A stretch of 64,000 nucleotides of DNA from Sphingobium fuliginis (GCF_004152845.1 NZ_SEON01000006.1:124001-188000), one strand, 5' to 3'. Counted from the stretch's first letter, positions 50,730 to 59,422 are shown. The notes: generated by a model from the sequence alone, not told the origin. A program made the numbers and translations.

Positions 50730-52306
50730 TCCGCAGCTTCCTTCACCGGCGACTTGGCACCGAAATCCTCGGGGAAATGATCGAGCGCGCTCAGCACCGG
50801 ATAGGGCGTGAAACCGCCCAGCGCGCAGAGCGAGCCATGTTTCATCGTGTCGCAAAGGTCGCGCAGCAACGCCGTCTGCGCCTCCAGCCCGGTATCGATC
50901 CGGTCGGGCGTGCGGGAATTGAGCGCTTTCTGGAGATACCCCTCCCAATTGCGTCCGGCCTGAACGACGGTCGCGCTGTCCCGCGCCGCGATGATCCGGT
51001 CCATCACCTCGACGCCCCGCGTCGACCCGATCCGGCAAGGGGTGCATTTGCCGCAGCTTTCGACCGCGCAGAATTCCATCGCGAAGCGGGCCATATGCGC
51101 CATGTCGACGCTGTCGTCGAACACGGTGATCCCGGCATGGCCGATCAGCCCGCCAGCCTGCGCGAAAGCCTCATAATCGAAGGGCAGGTCGAACATGCTG
51201 GGCGGGAAATAAGCGCCAAGGGGGCCGCCGACCTGCACCGCGCGGACGGGCCGCCCGCTGGCCGTGCCGCCGCCGATGTCGTTCACCAGTTCGCCCAGCG
51301 TGATGCCGAAGCCGATCTCATAGAGGCCGCCATGCTTCACATTGCCCGCAAGCTGCACCGGGATGGTGCCGCGCGACCGGCCGAAGCCGACGTCCGCATA
51401 GGCCTTCGCCCCTTCCGCCAGGATGAAGGGAACCGCCGCCAGGCTGAGCAGATTGTTGATCACCGTCGGTCGTCCGAACAGCCCCGCCAGCGCCGGAAGA
51501 GGCGGCTTTGCCCGCACCTGTCCCCGCTTGCCCTCGATGCTTTCAAGCAACGCAGTTTCCTCGCCGCAGACATAGGCGCCCGCCCCGACGCGCACTTCGA
51601 GCGTGAAAGGCGCGGTCCGCTCGGCGGAGAGTTGGATCGCTTCCCGCATGGCGGCGATGGCGAAGGGATATTCGCTGCGGATATAGATATAGCCGTGGCT
51701 TGCTCCCACGGCATGACCGGCTATCGCCATTCCTTCGATCAGGCAGAAGGGATCGCCTTCGACCAGCATCCGGTCGGCAAAGGTGCCGCTATCGCCTTCA
51801 TCGGCATTGCAGACGATGAACTTGGCGTCCGAAACCGCATCCAGCACCGTCTGCCATTTGATGCCGGTGGGAAAGCCCGCCCCTCCCCGCCCGCGCAGGC
51901 CGGATGCCTTCACCGCATCCACCACCGCCTGGGGCGTCATGCCGCGCGCCGTTTCCAGCCCGCGCCAGCCGCCATGTTCGGCATAGTCCTTCAGGCTGAG
52001 CGGATCGATCACTCCGCAGCGCGCGAAGGTGAAGCGTTGCTGCCCGGCGAAGAAGGGCAAGGCCGCCACGTCGCCCAGCCGCGCTTCATGGCTGCCGTCC
52101 AGTACGGCCGCTATGTCGGCGGGGCCGACCGGCCCGAAGCCGATCCGCTTCCCCTCGCTTTCGACCTCGACCAAGGGCTCGATGGAAAAGAGCCCCCGGC
52201 TGCCGGTGCGGACCACCTCGCATCCTGCGGCTTCGAAGGCGTGGGCAACCTCGTCCGCGCCCAGGGCGACGGAGGCCATGTCCCGGCTGACATAGACCCG
52301 CTTCAT
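50726..52306 (-). CDS. fdsB: Formate dehydrogenase beta subunit (NuoF-like, FMN/NAD)
   Basis: This 526-residue NuoF-like protein has a thioredoxin-like N-domain (MKRVYVSRDMASVALGADEV), then the FMN/NAD-binding LRGRGGAGFPTGIKWQ, GAYVCGEETALLESIEGKRG, and the 4Fe-4S motif SCGKCTPCRIGSTRG near the C-terminus. It passes electrons from FdsA to NAD. The start at 52306 overlaps the fdsG stop. Shared ancestry with complex I subunits is known for this family. Confidence 0.95.
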   Translation of the reverse strand: MKRVYVSRDMASVALGADEVAHAFEAAGCEVVRTGSRGLFSIEPLVEVESEGKRIGFGPVGPADIAAVLDGSHEARLGDVAALPFFAGQQRFTFARCGVIDPLSLKDYAEHGGWRGLETARGMTPQAVVDAVKASGLRGRGGAGFPTGIKWQTVLDAVSDAKFIVCNADEGDSGTFADRMLVEGDPFCLIEGMAIAGHAVGASHGYIYIRSEYPFAIAAMREAIQLSAERTAPFTLEVRVGAGAYVCGEETALLESIEGKRGQVRAKPPLPALAGLFGRPTVINNLLSLAAVPFILAEGAKAYADVGFGRSRGTIPVQLAGNVKHGGLYEIGFGITLGELVNDIGGGTASGRPVRAVQVGGPLGAYFPPSMFDLPFDYEAFAQAGGLIGHAGITVFDDSVDMAHMARFAMEFCAVESCGKCTPCRIGSTRGVEVMDRIIAARDSATVVQAGRNWEGYLQKALNSRTPDRIDTGLEAQTALLRDLCDTMKHGSLCALGGFTPYPVLSALDHFPEDFGAKSPVKEAAE

Positions 52307-52770
52307 GCCGCGATCTCCTGCGCGATCCGGTCCAGCGTGGCCGCATCGATCCGCGCGACCGGCCTTCCGTCGACAAGGGCGTTGGGACCGACGGCGCACA
52401 GGCCGAGGCAATAGACGGGTTCCAGCGTGACCTGTCCGTCCGGGCGCGTCTCGCCCATGGGGACGCCCAGCCGATCGGTTGCGGCCTTCTCGATTGCCGT
52501 GGCGCCGCGGGCCTGGCAGCTTTCGGCGCGGCAGAGTTTTACGACATGCCGGCCGGCGGGGGTTCGGCGGAAATCATGGTAGAAGGTCACAACTCCATGA
52601 ACGTCTGCGCGACTGAGGTTGAGTGCGGTGGCGATGGCGGGGATGGCTGCATCATCGATAAAGCCTATCTCTTCCTGCAACATGTGCAGCAGCGGGAGCA
52701 GGCGGTCGCGGGTGCGGCCATGGGTCCGGGTCCAGTCCTCTATCAGCCTCGTCGCGTCTTCCTGCTGCAT
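52303..52770 (-). CDS. fdsG: Formate dehydrogenase gamma subunit (NuoE-like 2Fe-2S)
   Basis: This 155-residue protein resembles NuoE: HMLQEEIGFIDDAAIPAIATALNLSRADVHGVVTFYHDFR, then two cysteine pairs, one in LCRAESCQARG and one in CLGLCAVGPNALV, holding one 2Fe-2S cluster. It completes the diaphorase module with FdsB. It is first in the operon. The 87-bp gap upstream holds a perfect ATAG-N7-CTAT palindrome that is a likely activator site. Confidence 0.94.
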   Translation of the reverse strand: MQQEDATRLIEDWTRTHGRTRDRLLPLLHMLQEEIGFIDDAAIPAIATALNLSRADVHGVVTFYHDFRRTPAGRHVVKLCRAESCQARGATAIEKAATDRLGVPMGETRPDGQVTLEPVYCLGLCAVGPNALVDGRPVARIDAATLDRIAQEIAA

Positions 52771-52838
52771 CTTTTCCGCCCTTTCCTGCGCGCCATGCTG
52801 CGCGCTGGCGGGAGTGGCGTCAAATCGAAGACGATCAT

Positions 52839-52863
52839 GTTTGATAGAGATTATCTATCAAAC
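52839..52863. promoter_or_regulatory. Perfect palindrome upstream of fdsG, LysR-type operator candidate
   Basis: GTTTGATAGA-GATTA-TCTATCAAAC has perfect 10-bp arms with a 5-nt centre and contains ATAG-N7-CTAT, a half-site form used by LysR-type activators such as OxyR. It is centred 81 bp before the fdsG ATG, just upstream of a minus-strand TTGACG, and overlaps the stop codon of the Rieske gene. It could also fold in RNA as a terminator of the Rieske transcript, though no T-run follows. Confidence 0.6.
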
Positions 52864-53223
52864 CGCCGTCACGATCATTCCGTCTTCGACCGTCACCGGC
52901 CAGGGGATCAGCGCAGCGCCCGCGCAGGGGCCGCCCAGGCATGCGCCGTCGGATGGCGCGAAGAGGGCGCCGTGCCAGCTACAGGCGATCAGGGCGCCGT
53001 CCGGCGTCAGATAATCGTCCAGCTTCTGTGCCAGGGGCAGGCCCATATGGGGGCAGCGGTCGACATAGCCGCGGACTTCGTTCCCGATGCGCAGGACGAA
53101 GCCGTGAAAGCGGCCCTTGCGCATCTGGATCACGAAATTGCGCGCCTTGCCGTCCGCTATGCTGTCGAGCGGAGCCAGGGCCACGCCCGGCGGGGTCGCG
53201 GTCAGCCGTTCGTCCTCGCTCAT
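52858..53223 (-). CDS. Rieske-type 2Fe-2S ferredoxin
   Basis: This 121-residue protein has both Rieske cluster ligands in order: CPHMGLPL (Cys, His) and, 25 residues later, CSWHGALF (Cys, His). GGPCAGAALIPWPVTVEDG at the end is typical of small Rieske ferredoxins or NirD-like proteins. It has no export signal, so it is cytosolic. It overlaps the isomerase gene by ATGA and is therefore the last gene of the homogentisate operon. It may serve an oxygenase encoded elsewhere, for example in aromatic ring hydroxylation. The partner is unknown. Confidence 0.9.
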   Translation of the reverse strand: MSEDERLTATPPGVALAPLDSIADGKARNFVIQMRKGRFHGFVLRIGNEVRGYVDRCPHMGLPLAQKLDDYLTPDGALIACSWHGALFAPSDGACLGGPCAGAALIPWPVTVEDGMIVTAV

Positions 53224-53864
53224 GGATCGGCGTCGGGCTGGACGGACGGATGGGCCATTGCAAAGGCGTCCAGCGCCCGCGCCTTTTCCCCCGCCGCGAC
53301 GAGGGCGGGAAAGGCGGACAGGTCGACATGGAAGCGCTCCGCCGAATAGAGTTGCGGCACCAGATAGCAGTCCGCCAGCCCCGGCCGATCGCCAAAGGCG
53401 AAGCCCCGGCCATGGCGCATCACCCATGCCTCCAGCGCGGCGAAGCCGTCCGTGATCCAGCGGGCGATCCATGTGTCGAGGGCGGGCTGGTCCGCGCCGA
53501 AATCCTGCTTCAGCGCCTGAAGGACGCGCAGATTGTTGAGCGGATGGATGTCGCAGCCGATCAGCGCCGCCATGGAGCGCACGATTGCCCGCCCCTCCGC
53601 ATCGGGCGGCAGCAGGGGCGGTTGCGGCCAGCGTTCCTCGATCCACTCCAGAATGGCGGGGCTTTGCGTGAACGCAAAACCCTGCGCCTCCACGGCGGGG
53701 ACCAGCCCTTGCGGGGACAGGGCACGATAGTCCGGTTCCCGCTGCGCGCCGGTGCGCAGGTCGTGCGTGACCTGATCATAGGCCACGCCCTTCAGGTTCA
53801 GCGCGATCCGTACGCGATAGGAGCTGGTCGAACGCCAATAGCCGTGGAGGGTGAGCGCGCTCAT
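53220..53864 (-). CDS. maiA: Maleylacetoacetate isomerase (zeta-class glutathione transferase)
   Basis: This 214-residue glutathione-transferase-fold protein begins [20 protein letters not shown], with the zeta-class motif S-S-x-x-R-V-R-I-A-L near the N-terminus and PQGLVPAVEAQGFAFTQSPAILEWIEE for glutathione binding. It isomerises maleylacetoacetate to fumarylacetoacetate. The start at 53864 overlaps the fahA stop by ATGA. Position between fahA and the Rieske gene in the homogentisate operon supports the call. Confidence 0.93.
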   Translation of the reverse strand: MSALTLHGYWRSTSSYRVRIALNLKGVAYDQVTHDLRTGAQREPDYRALSPQGLVPAVEAQGFAFTQSPAILEWIEERWPQPPLLPPDAEGRAIVRSMAALIGCDIHPLNNLRVLQALKQDFGADQPALDTWIARWITDGFAALEAWVMRHGRGFAFGDRPGLADCYLVPQLYSAERFHVDLSAFPALVAAGEKARALDAFAMAHPSVQPDADP

Positions 53865-55158
53865 CGCGCCGGCTCGATCAGGGCGCGGCATTCCCCGAAG
53901 CCGATGGGGACATAGCCGTCCGCCCGCGCCACCGCCTTAAGCGCCAGTTCGTCGCCATCCTGCAAAAAGGCGCGTTCCTCACCGGTCGGCAGGAGGATCT
54001 TCGTCTTGCCGCCCTCGGTCAGTTCCATGAGGCTGCCATAGCTGTCCGGCGTCGGGCCGGAGAGCGTGCCCGTCCCCAGCAGGTCGCCGGGATTGAGGTT
54101 GCAGCCGTTGGACGCATGATGGGCGACGATCTGCTGCGCGGTCCAGTACATGGAGGAAGCGGGGCCGCGCGAGAGGCGCATGGGCGCGAGGCCCTGCGCC
54201 CGCATGTTTGCGCTCGACAGATGGACCTCCAGATCGACGGACAGTGCGCCATGGGCCTGATCCTGTTCGTCCCACAAATAGGGCAAGGGTTGCGGGTCGC
54301 CCTGCGGCCTTGGAGGCTGGGCGATGCGGAAGGGGGCCATGGCCTCCGCCGTCACGACCCAGGGGGAGATGGTGGACTGGAAATTCTTGGCCAGGAACGG
54401 GCCCAGGGGCACATATTCCCATGCCTGGAAGTCGCGCGCCGACCAGTCGTTGAGCAGGCAGAAGCCCGCTATATGGTTCGCCGCCTCGGCAATCGGCACA
54501 GGCTCCCCCAGCGCATTGCCCGCGCCGATCCAGATGCCCAGTTCCAGCTCATAATCCAGTCGTTGGCTGGGCCCCACCACCGGAGCATCGGCATCGGGGG
54601 CCTTGCGCTGGCCCTGCGGGCGGATCACCGGCACGCCTGACGGCCGGATGGAGGATGCCCGTCCATGATAGCCGATGGGGACATATTTATAATTGGGCAG
54701 CAGCGGATTGTCGGGGCGGAACAGCTTGCCGATATTGGTGGCGTGGTGAATGCCGACATAGAAGTCGGTATAATCGCCTATCGCGGCGGGCAGGTGCAGC
54801 GCGCAATCCGCCGCCCGGTGCAGCAGGGGTTCGACGGCGTGGCGCTGTCCTTCATCGCTGAAGAGGGCGCTGAGCCAGCGGCGCAGCGCCAGCCGGTCCG
54901 CCGCCGGGAGCGCCATCAGGGCGTTTAGGGTGGTTCCGTGCAGGACGGCGGCGGCGGCGGCGGGAAGCAGGCCCGCTTCGGCGGCGGCGCGCAGGTCGAA
55001 AATCCGCTCCCCTATCGCGACGCCCGCCCGCGCCGCGCCGCCGGGGGGCGAGAAAATGCCGTAGGGCAGGTTCTGGACCGGGAAGTCGGGATGGCCATCG
55101 GCTCCCTCGACCCAGCTCGACCGGGCGGGATCATGGGTTTCGTCTATCTGCGGGAAGC

Positions 55159-55162
<4 letters not shown>
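53861..55162 (-). CDS. fahA: Fumarylacetoacetase
   Basis: This 433-residue protein has the family N-domain ([13 protein letters not shown]) and catalytic core motifs [46 protein letters not shown] and [24 protein letters not shown]. It hydrolyses fumarylacetoacetate to fumarate and acetoacetate, the last step of homogentisate breakdown. The start at 55162 ([17 protein letters not shown]) overlaps the hmgA stop by ATGA; a Met 22 codons upstream is less likely. Confidence 0.95.
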
Positions 55163-56499
<1,337 letters not shown>

Positions 56500-56516
56500 T
56501 TCGGCGCGACTCCTGT

Positions 56517-56532
56517 GGTATCAATTGTTACC
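56517..56532. promoter_or_regulatory. Operator copy 1 (hmgA/MarR intergenic)
   Basis: GGTATCAATTGTTACC is a 16-bp near-perfect palindrome, broken only by one T/T pair at positions 5 and 12. It begins directly downstream of the hmgA -10 hexamer and so covers the predicted transcription start. It matches the second copy at 14 of 16 positions in direct orientation, 37 bp away. It is the likely binding site for the divergently encoded MarR-family protein. Confidence 0.75.
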
Positions 56533-56561
56533 ATCATAGCGCTTTGCCGATGAAGTATCAA
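56533..56561 (-). promoter_or_regulatory. hmgA promoter (-35 TTGATA, 17-bp spacer, -10 TATGAT)
   Basis: On the minus strand TTGATA (56561-56556) and TATGAT (56538-56533) are exactly 17 bp apart, a good sigma-70-type promoter for the homogentisate operon. The -35 lies inside operator copy 2 and the start point falls in operator copy 1, so repressor binding would block polymerase at both places. Confidence 0.7.
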
Positions 56562-56569
56562 ATGTTACC
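56554..56569. promoter_or_regulatory. Operator copy 2 (hmgA/MarR intergenic)
   Basis: AGTATCAAATGTTACC repeats operator copy 1 with two changes. It overlaps the hmgA -35 hexamer on one side and lies 8 bp before the MarR start codon on the other, so it may also mediate autoregulation of the MarR gene. Confidence 0.7.
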
Positions 56570-56577
56570 AGTTGTGG

Positions 56578-57027
56578 ATGACCGCCAAGACGCTGCGCCT
56601 CGATCAGTTCATTCCCTATCGCCTGTCCTTCACGGCGGCGTTGCTGAGCGACACCATCGCGCAAAGTTATGAGAGGCTGTTCGGGATCAGCATTGCGGAA
56701 TGGCGGGTCATTGCCTGGGTGGCGGAGCTTGGCAGCGTTACGCAGCAGCAGATCTGCGCCCGGAGCCGCATGGACAAGGTGACGGTCAGCCGGGCGGCGA
56801 TTGCGTTGAGCGGGCAGGGGATTGTCCAGCGCCTGCCCAATGCGGAGGACCGGCGGTCGCATCTGCTGGCGCTGACGGAGGAAGGGCGGCGGTTGCATGG
56901 GGCCATCGCGCCCAGGGCGCTGGAGCTGGAGAGCGGGATATTCTCGCATTTCAGTGCGGAGGAGGTGGAGTCGTTCGTCGCCATGTTGCGGCGGATCGAT
57001 GCGATTGTGTTGGGGGATGGGGAATAA
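56578..57027 (+). CDS. MarR-family regulator, probable homogentisate operon repressor
   Basis: This 149-residue protein has a MarR winged helix: FGISIAEWRVIAWVAELGSVTQQQICARSRMDKVTVSRAAIALSGQGIVQRLPNAEDRRSHLLALTEEG, where DRR is the wing motif. ATG at 56578 is preferred to an upstream TTG. It is divergent from hmgA with 78 bp between start codons, containing two copies of a 16-bp operator and the hmgA promoter. Repression relieved by homogentisate or a pathway acid is the obvious model and is inferred. Confidence 0.9.
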   Translation: MTAKTLRLDQFIPYRLSFTAALLSDTIAQSYERLFGISIAEWRVIAWVAELGSVTQQQICARSRMDKVTVSRAAIALSGQGIVQRLPNAEDRRSHLLALTEEGRRLHGAIAPRALELESGIFSHFSAEEVESFVAMLRRIDAIVLGDGE

Positions 57028-57045
57028 TTTTTGTCCGGCCGCTCT

Positions 57046-57065
57046 ACGGGATCAGCCGATCCCGT
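57046..57065. terminator. 8-bp hairpin between convergent MarR and LysR genes
   Basis: ACGGGATC and GATCCCGT pair perfectly around AGCC in the 59-bp gap between the two stop codons. No T-run follows on the plus strand. A weak bidirectional terminator is the most likely role. Confidence 0.45.
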
Positions 57066-57086
57066 TCGGGTCGGGCGCGCTGCGTT

Positions 57087-57983
57087 TCAACCCAGCCCCA
57101 TCCTGTCCGAAATGTCCCGCGCCACGGTCAGGACCGCTTGCGCCAGCGGGCCCAGCGGGGCGCGGTCGGAGACGATCACGCCGATGCGGCTCCCCTCCTC
57201 CGCGTCCGGCAGCGCGAAGGTGCGCACCCAGTCCAGACCGTCGAGCAGCATCGCATGGCTGTCCGGCACGATGGAGCAGAGCCGCCCCTGCCGCACCAGC
57301 GCGAACAGGGCGACATAGCTGTCCGCCGTCACCACCGGGCGCAGCGCGAGGCCCCGTTCGCCCAGCCGGGCGTCCAATATGCGCCGGTTCTGCATGCCCT
57401 GATGGAGCAGGCACAGCGGCAGGGCGGCCACATCCTCCCAGTCCGGCGGGCGCTTTTCATCCAGCACGCCCCGCGCCGCCACCAGCATGTAGCGCTCGAC
57501 ATAAAGGGGCGCGGCCAGCATGTGGGAGGGCGGCTCGAAATCCAGATAGGTGAGGCCCGCGTCCAGTTCGAAGGCGGCGAGCTCCCGCTCGATCTGGCGC
57601 GAGGTCAGCGCCCGGACCGAGATGTTGAGGCCGGGATGCCGCTCCAGCAGCGCCTCCACCAGCGGGCCGACGGCGGGCATGGCGGCCGGGATCGCGCCCA
57701 GGCGCAATTCGCCCTGCAAGGGGCCCTTGGCGACCGCCGCCGCCTGCATCAGATTGTCCGCCGCCGCGACAAGCTGCTGCGCCCAAGGGAGGATCGCCCG
57801 GCCCTCCTCGGTCAGCCCGGCGTAGCGGCGGTTGCGCTGAATCAGGCGCTTGCCGAGTTGCGCCTCCAGCGCGGAAATGCCGGCCGAGAGCGTGGGCTGC
57901 GAGACATGGCAGGCAGCGGCGGCGCGGGCGAAATGCCCTTCCCTCTCCAGGGCCAGGAAATATTGAAGAAGGCGGGTCTGCAT
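57087..57983 (-). CDS. LysR-family transcriptional regulator
   Basis: This 298-residue regulator has an N-terminal HTH (MQTRLLQYFLALEREGHFARAAAACHVSQPTLSAGISALEAQLG) and a LysR effector domain from ~residue 90 (GELRLGAIPAAMPAVGPLVEALLERHPGLNISVRALTSRQIERELAAFELDAGLTYLDFE). The start at 57983 is the first Met of the conserved HTH; the 26 residues before it are unlikely to be coding. It is divergent from the TetR gene at 58084 and converges with the MarR gene. The HTH style resembles regulators of formate dehydrogenase or CO2-related genes in some bacteria, but I cannot assign a target. Confidence 0.88.
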   Translation of the reverse strand: MQTRLLQYFLALEREGHFARAAAACHVSQPTLSAGISALEAQLGKRLIQRNRRYAGLTEEGRAILPWAQQLVAAADNLMQAAAVAKGPLQGELRLGAIPAAMPAVGPLVEALLERHPGLNISVRALTSRQIERELAAFELDAGLTYLDFEPPSHMLAAPLYVERYMLVAARGVLDEKRPPDWEDVAALPLCLLHQGMQNRRILDARLGERGLALRPVVTADSYVALFALVRQGRLCSIVPDSHAMLLDGLDWVRTFALPDAEEGSRIGVIVSDRAPLGPLAQAVLTVARDISDRMGLG

Positions 57984-58045
57984 GCGCGCTTTACTCTCTT
58001 TTTTCCGGCTGATAGGGCAAAGTGGCGCTCCGTAGAAGCCGTGTC

Positions 58046-58074
58046 TGGACGATGGGCGCAACTCTCACTATATA
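58046..58074 (+). promoter_or_regulatory. Promoter of the TetR gene (-35 TGGACG, 17-bp spacer, -10 TATATA)
   Basis: TGGACG at 58046-58051 and TATATA at 58069-58074 are 17 bp apart. The predicted start point is within about 1-4 bases of the TetR ATG at 58084, so the mRNA would be leaderless or nearly so, in line with the absence of any ribosome site before that ATG. Confidence 0.5.
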
Positions 58075-58085
58075 CCGCTCGGTAT
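58072..58085. promoter_or_regulatory. TetR operator overlapping its own start codon
   Basis: ATACCG-CT-CGGTAT is a perfect 6-bp-arm dyad that covers the end of the -10 hexamer, the likely start point and the first two bases of the TetR ATG. The same half-sites recur at 58719-58743, and a related site overlaps the efflux promoter at 58780-58793, which points to one repressor controlling both transcripts. Confidence 0.7.
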
Positions 58086-58692
58086 GGAAACACAGACTCA
58101 GACAGCGAGGGGACGCCCGAGGGAGTTCGATCCCGAAGAAGCGCTCAGTGCCGCGCTGACCGTCTTTTGGCGGCGTGGCTATGAAGGCGCGTCCATGGCG
58201 GAACTGACCGAGGCGATGGGCATCACCAAGCCCAGCCTCTACGCCTGTTTCGGCAACAAGGAATCGCTGTTCCGCAAGGCGCTCGACCTCTATGAGCGCG
58301 ACAAGCTGTGCTACATCAAGTCCGCGCTGGACGAACCCACCGCAAAGGGCGTGGCCGAACGGCTGCTGCGCGGGTCGCTGGCGATCCAGACCGGGACGAC
58401 CGATCCGCATGGCTGCCTGGGCGTGATCAGCGCGGTCGCCTGCGCCACGCAGGCCGAGTCGATCCGCGACGAGGTCATCGCCCGCCGCGCCTCCTCCGAC
58501 GCGGCCCTGGTGGCGCGGCTGGAACGGGCGCGGGAGGAAGGCGACTTTCCCGACACGATCGAGCCGAAGGCGCTGGCCACCTATCTGACCGCCGTGGTGC
58601 AGGGCATGGCCGTGCATGCGAGCGCGGGGATGTCGCGTGAACTGCTGGAGCAACTGGTGGAGACGACGCTGGCCGTCTGGCCGGGGAAGTGA
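58084..58692 (+). CDS. TetR-family repressor of the adjacent RND efflux operon
   Basis: This 202-residue protein has a TetR HTH (GRPREFDPEEALSAALTVFWRRGYEGASMAELTEAMGITKPSLYACFGNKESLFRKAL) and a TetR_C-type helical domain with TDPHGCLGVISAVACA. This is the AefR/AcrR-like group that senses small hydrophobic or quinone/oxidant ligands. No ribosome site precedes the ATG, and the promoter suggests a leaderless mRNA. It lies upstream of an RND membrane fusion protein and pump on the same strand, with matching operator half-sites in front of both, so it very probably represses them and itself. Confidence 0.9.
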   Translation: METQTQTARGRPREFDPEEALSAALTVFWRRGYEGASMAELTEAMGITKPSLYACFGNKESLFRKALDLYERDKLCYIKSALDEPTAKGVAERLLRGSLAIQTGTTDPHGCLGVISAVACATQAESIRDEVIARRASSDAALVARLERAREEGDFPDTIEPKALATYLTAVVQGMAVHASAGMSRELLEQLVETTLAVWPGK

Positions 58693-58718
58693 CGGAAAAC
58701 CGGGCTTTCCGGAATTCC

Positions 58719-58743
58719 ATACCGAAAAATTACCAAACGGTAT
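58719..58743. promoter_or_regulatory. Spaced TetR half-sites upstream of the efflux promoter
   Basis: ATACCG (58719-58724) and CGGTAT (58738-58743) are the same half-sites as in the TetR operator at 58072 but 13 bp rather than 2 bp apart, so their centres are separated by one extra helical turn (19 versus 8 bp). They lie just upstream of the efflux -35. They may bind repressor in an open form or be a decayed site. Confidence 0.4.
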
Positions 58744-58753
58744 AAAAAGCCTG

Positions 58754-58782
58754 TTGACCCTGCTGCTGCACCGCATTATATA
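58754..58782 (+). promoter_or_regulatory. Efflux operon promoter (-35 TTGACC, 17-bp spacer, -10 TATATA)
   Basis: TTGACC (58754-58759) and TATATA (58777-58782) at 17-bp spacing form a near-consensus promoter, the strongest in the window by eye. The expected start is near 58789, inside the operator at 58780-58793. Confidence 0.75.
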
Positions 58783-58793
58783 CCAGTCAGTAT
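58780..58793. promoter_or_regulatory. Operator overlapping the efflux promoter -10
   Basis: ATACCAGTCAGTAT has outer arms ATAC/GTAT as in the TetR operator (ATACCG-CT-CGGTAT), same overall length and spacing, with an altered centre. It overlaps the -10 and start point, the standard repressor position. Weaker symmetry than the autoregulatory site might make the pump easier to derepress than the regulator. Confidence 0.6.
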
Positions 58794-58918
58794 TGAATAG
58801 ACCTGCTCTCCAAAAGAGGTCACATGATGCGGACGTTTCTCAAATCCTGTCGTCGCTGACGACCTGACGCGACCAGCCCAACAGGGCGGCGCGACCTGAC
58901 CATCATTCCATTGTTCGA

Positions 58919-58957
58919 CGCGCGGCCCGCCGGTCGCGCGGCGGAGAGGTTTTTTTT
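58919..58957 (+). terminator. GC stem-loop followed by T8 in the efflux leader, possible attenuator
   Basis: CGCGCGGCC pairs with GGTCGCGCG (nine pairs, one G-T) around a 4-nt loop at 58919-58940, followed after 9 nt by eight Ts (58950-58957). The gap between stem and T-run is longer than in a normal intrinsic terminator, so termination may be partial or the structure may act otherwise. Confidence 0.3.
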
Positions 58958-59040
58958 CCACGTTCGGCCGGGATGGCTCGCAGCGGACGACGATGCGTCG
59001 GCCCGATTCCCGGTTGCGCGTCATGCACAGGGGAATTGCC

Positions 59041-59418
59041 ATGGCATTTCTGCAACTTGCCACGCTGGCCGAAGATGGCGGAGCGATTGGCGTCAAAAGG
59101 GCGGCGAACGCCGGTTTCGCGCCCGTCGAATGGCAGATCATCCAGCTTGCGCGGGGGGACGGCCTGTCGTCGCTGCGCGCGCCGGACCGCTGGGACCGGG
59201 TGAAAAGCTGGATATTTGGGGAGCGGGCCAATCCGCGCCTTGCCAACAAGCGGCTGGAGAGCCTGCGCCGTCTGGCGGTCGACGCCTGGCATCGCGGCTA
59301 TGCGGTCCGTCCTTCCTTCCTGAAGGCCTTTTTGAAGGCCGGATTCAACGAGGGCCAGCTCGAAACGCTGCTGGCCAGCATCAGCGCGCAACGGCGCTTC
59401 CAAGGTTCCCGGAGCTGA
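59041..59418 (+). CDS. Conserved-looking small protein of unknown function in the efflux operon (125 aa)
   Basis: I do not recognise this protein. From ATG 59041, with AGGGGA about 6 bp upstream, it is 125 residues, soluble, and Arg/Leu-rich in its second half. Features are FAPVEWQIIQLARGDGLSSL, WDRVKSWIFGERANPRLANKRLESLRRLAVDAWHRGY and a C-terminal helix (EGQLETLLASISAQRRFQ). There is no signal peptide, membrane helix or cysteine. It is 4 bp upstream of the membrane fusion protein gene and is probably cotranscribed. It may be a regulator or a sphingomonad-specific accessory protein. Confidence 0.7.
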   Translation: MAFLQLATLAEDGGAIGVKRAANAGFAPVEWQIIQLARGDGLSSLRAPDRWDRVKSWIFGERANPRLANKRLESLRRLAVDAWHRGYAVRPSFLKAFLKAGFNEGQLETLLASISAQRRFQGSRS

Positions 59419-59422
59419 CACC

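Larger units (their letters stand above)
58693..59040. other. 348-bp regulatory leader between TetR and the efflux operon
   Basis: The first third holds spaced operator half-sites, a strong promoter and an operator. The remainder, downstream of the predicted start at ~58789, is a leader of about 250 nt with one GC-rich stem-loop followed by eight Ts. I see no credible gene in it; a frame from 58911 runs across the next gene in another frame and is rejected. Confidence 0.6.

Noticed and set aside
47850..50780. A 976-codon open frame on the plus strand
   Set aside because: Antisense to fdsA, whose Fe-S and molybdopterin motifs are unambiguous.
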